Assembly (NCBI RefSeq): GCF_050916235.1
Contig: NZ_CP104854.1
Span: 4,030,001 to 4,094,000 of the forward strand
Source of the DNA: Maridesulfovibrio sp050916235
GTDB taxonomy: Bacteria; Desulfobacterota; Desulfovibrionia; Desulfovibrionales; Desulfovibrionaceae
Reading direction: 5' to 3'
Length of the DNA: 64,000 nucleotides
Of the stretch, positions 62,576-64,000 are shown one piece after another. The translations under genes were made by a program, and so were the position numbers. The notes beneath the pieces were generated by a model. That model worked only from the letters and a program-made list of their open reading frames with translations, was not told where the DNA came from and ran no database searches. How positions within the stretch are numbered: position 1 is the first letter of the stretch; every line of letters begins with the position of its first letter.

Positions 62576-63376
62576 TTATTCAGCAACAGCTAGAGCTATG
62601 GATTCCTGCCGGAAGAAACGGCTGCCGAAATCATTCCAGATCCAGCACCCTTCCTGTCCATAAGCCAGAACGGTGCGGAAAGAGACCAGTGCTTCTCCGA
62701 CAAATTCGGCAGGGACAACAGCGCAGTCTCCGGAACATTCGGCGATGGAATCCTCGTCCACATCAATAAAATCAACATCCGGATGGGCAAAAGCAAGAGC
62801 ATCCATATCCGGAGATTCTTCATCTTTACATACAGATATACTTGAAATGAACGGAGCCCGCCAGTACCGCACATAAGGAGAGTTCAAAAAAAGGTTCGCA
62901 TCTTGGCGCATATCAAGCACAGCTCCGCAGCTTCCCCCGACTGCAATCGTTGTGAGCAACTCTTCGAGCCTGTCCCGTTCAAGCCGAACGATATCCTCCT
63001 GCCCAGCCAGCTCAAATGCAGCAAGAACGGATTGCGGGATATGACCTTGCCCCTCATAAATCGCCAGCACGTTCTTCACACCGGCTGCAAGAGCCGGAAC
63101 CAGGGCCGCCAGAATTCTAACCGGAGACACACTACCCTCGTTGATAAGCATGACGGTCCAATCCAGCGGCCTTTGTGAAACTTCAGTTTCAAATCCACCC
63201 GGCCAGGTGTTGACGGTCCAGCTTTTACGGGGACTTTCCGGAGCGTTTACCCCGTAAACCTGGGCAATTGTCTTCTTCAACCACGCCCGCAACCGTGGTT
63301 CGGTGGCTTCATAAGCTTCGGCAAAAAGGTTGTCCTCTACCTGAAATTCTTCAATCCAATCAGGAAAAGCAAACAT
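62576..63376 (-). CDS. Conserved protein of unknown function upstream of EF-G
   Basis: A 266-residue soluble protein with a mixed alpha/beta pattern. The stretch SPVRILAALVPALAAGVKNVL (split by eye near residues 83-103) recalls a Rossmann-like segment seen in histidinol or aldehyde dehydrogenases, but no catalytic Cys or cofactor motif is evident, so I make no functional claim. A late acidic block, DVDFIDVDEDSIAE, is notable. It lies 25 bp before the EF-G start in the same direction, so the two are likely co-transcribed. Confidence 0.8.
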   Translation of the reverse strand: MFAFPDWIEEFQVEDNLFAEAYEATEPRLRAWLKKTIAQVYGVNAPESPRKSWTVNTWPGGFETEVSQRPLDWTVMLINEGSVSPVRILAALVPALAAGVKNVLAIYEGQGHIPQSVLAAFELAGQEDIVRLERDRLEELLTTIAVGGSCGAVLDMRQDANLFLNSPYVRYWRAPFISSISVCKDEESPDMDALAFAHPDVDFIDVDEDSIAECSGDCAVVPAEFVGEALVSFRTVLAYGQEGCWIWNDFGSRFFRQESIALAVAE

Positions 63377-63403
63377 ATTAATTCTCCGGTGAATTTAATA
63401 TTA

Positions 63404-63438
63404 AAAAGACCCGGCAGATAAGTGTCTGCCGGGTCTTC
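63404..63438 (-). terminator. Terminator of the bamD-like gene
   Basis: A 13-bp stem, AAGACCCGGCAGA (63406-63418) with its mirror (63425-63437), is followed on the minus strand by five T. Confidence 0.85.
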
Positions 63439-63461
63439 TGTATAATCGTTAAAAATTGATA

Positions 63462-64000
63462 CTACAACCACTTGAACAATTCTTTCCAGCTTCCCTGCAA
63501 TTTTTCCCGTTCTTCCTGTGAAAGAGTTTTCTGGTATTCATAATAAGCCATTTCAGCTTGTTTCATGGCATATTTCTGAACATCGGGAAGATCCTTGAAA
63601 CTTCTGACAACGTAAGCATAACGCTTCCAGGCAGAACCGTATTTTTCAGAACGCCAGAAAAAGTCGGCTATATAGAGTTCATGATCAGCAAGGGTCCTGC
63701 GACATTTGACTATATATTCTTTTGATGTCTTTGCATACTCAGTATCCGGGTAACCTTCCTCTACCCTGTAAAAATATTCCAGGGCTTCGGTTATGTTTGA
63801 CTGAGGACGATCTATTGAGCTGAATATATTGAAATTGCTCAATCCTATCTGAAACAGGACATAAGGAATTTCTTCATTCCCAGGATGCAGGGCCGCAAAT
63901 TCCTTATAAGCCTCTGATGCATCGAAGTATTTTTTATCAAGGAAATAGGCGTCACCAAGGCTGACTTCAGCCTTTACAGTATAAGGGCTGAAGGGATAGC
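63462..64000 (-). CDS. bamD: Outer-membrane assembly lipoprotein BamD-like (5' end outside window)
   Basis: The frame is open to the right border, so the N-terminus with the signal peptide is missing. About 178 codons are present: FSPYTVKAEVSLGDAYFLDK, ASEAYKEFAALHPGNEEIPYVLFQIGLSNF, then DRPQSNITEALEYFYRVEEGYPDTEYA, and ADHELYIADFFWRSEKYGSAWKRY, the helical repeats of BamD. BamD feeds beta-barrel proteins to BamA at the outer membrane. A terminator follows its stop. Identification is by pattern. Confidence 0.85.
   Translation of the reverse strand, partial: YPFSPYTVKAEVSLGDAYFLDKKYFDASEAYKEFAALHPGNEEIPYVLFQIGLSNFNIFSSIDRPQSNITEALEYFYRVEEGYPDTEYAKTSKEYIVKCRRTLADHELYIADFFWRSEKYGSAWKRYAYVVRSFKDLPDVQKYAMKQAEMAYYEYQKTLSQEEREKLQGSWKELFKWL

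Overview
The window reads as chromosome of a marine, Desulfovibrio-type sulfate reducer (Desulfovibrionaceae, perhaps Maridesulfovibrio-like). This is inferred from gene content, moderate G+C by eye, and an adenylate kinase whose LID carries the C-X5-H-X15-C-X2-C metal site, starting at Cys129, known from Desulfovibrio gigas. LL-diaminopimelate aminotransferase (dapL), a nadC-nadA-nadB operon, a siroheme/heme cluster and many sensor and chemotaxis genes fit the same picture. No strain name can be proven from the sequence alone.

Layout. 1-1.7 kb: C-terminally cut unknown gene with its promoter. 2.0-5.1 kb: small Cys-rich protein, double-GAF protein, mreB and suhB in a row. 5.1-8.6 kb: Nudix protein, rimI, then pgk-tpiA-secG. 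8.6-9.8 kb: three identical tRNA-Leu(GAG) genes; two carry the same promoter architecture. 9.8-18.5 kb: a looser accessory stretch with an AlkD-type alkylation repair protein, a potassium-channel remnant, glutamate decarboxylase, a DsrE-like protein, an M20 amidohydrolase, a large exported TPR protein, a transaldolase-fold protein without its catalytic residues, and a membrane-anchored TRASH/YHS-like protein. 18.6-24 kb: folK overlapping dapL, xerD, and a DHH-CBS-nucleotidyltransferase fusion. 24-34 kb: HIT protein, lapA, a lapB-like gene, mutS, lipoprotein, lysA, rsmE, rarA, PAS histidine kinase. 34.2-34.8 kb: a compact IS200-type element. 34.9-39.8 kb: HDOD protein, lone CheR, two glycosyltransferases, all leftward. 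39.9-45 kb: precorrin-2 dehydrogenase, CcsA/HemX-like protein, hemA, small unknown, tilS, adk. 45-50.5 kb: DUF457 membrane protein, mgtE, nadCAB. 50.6-55.2 kb: phytase-like secreted protein, TIGR01777 epimerase, solute-binding histidine kinase. 55.5-59.6 kb: cheA-cheR-cheB. 59.8-64 kb: DUF2062 protein, an EF-G outside any str operon, an unknown protein and the 3' part of a bamD-like gene.

How the genes work together: pgk-tpiA supply lower glycolysis; hemA and the precorrin-2 dehydrogenase feed siroheme, needed for sulfite reductase and, in these bacteria, for haem through the siroheme route; nadCAB makes NAD de novo; dapL and lysA are both lysine/peptidoglycan steps; lapA, the lapB-like protein, the glycosyltransferases and bamD concern the outer membrane. 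I found no defence island, prophage, CRISPR array or clear new multi-gene system. The most unusual signals are the apparent non-AUG start of folK behind a perfect Shine-Dalgarno, the pseudo-transaldolase, the duplicated tRNA-Leu units with promoters, the potassium-channel fossil next to glutamate decarboxylase, and the start-site hairpins in front of tnpA and the phytase-like gene.
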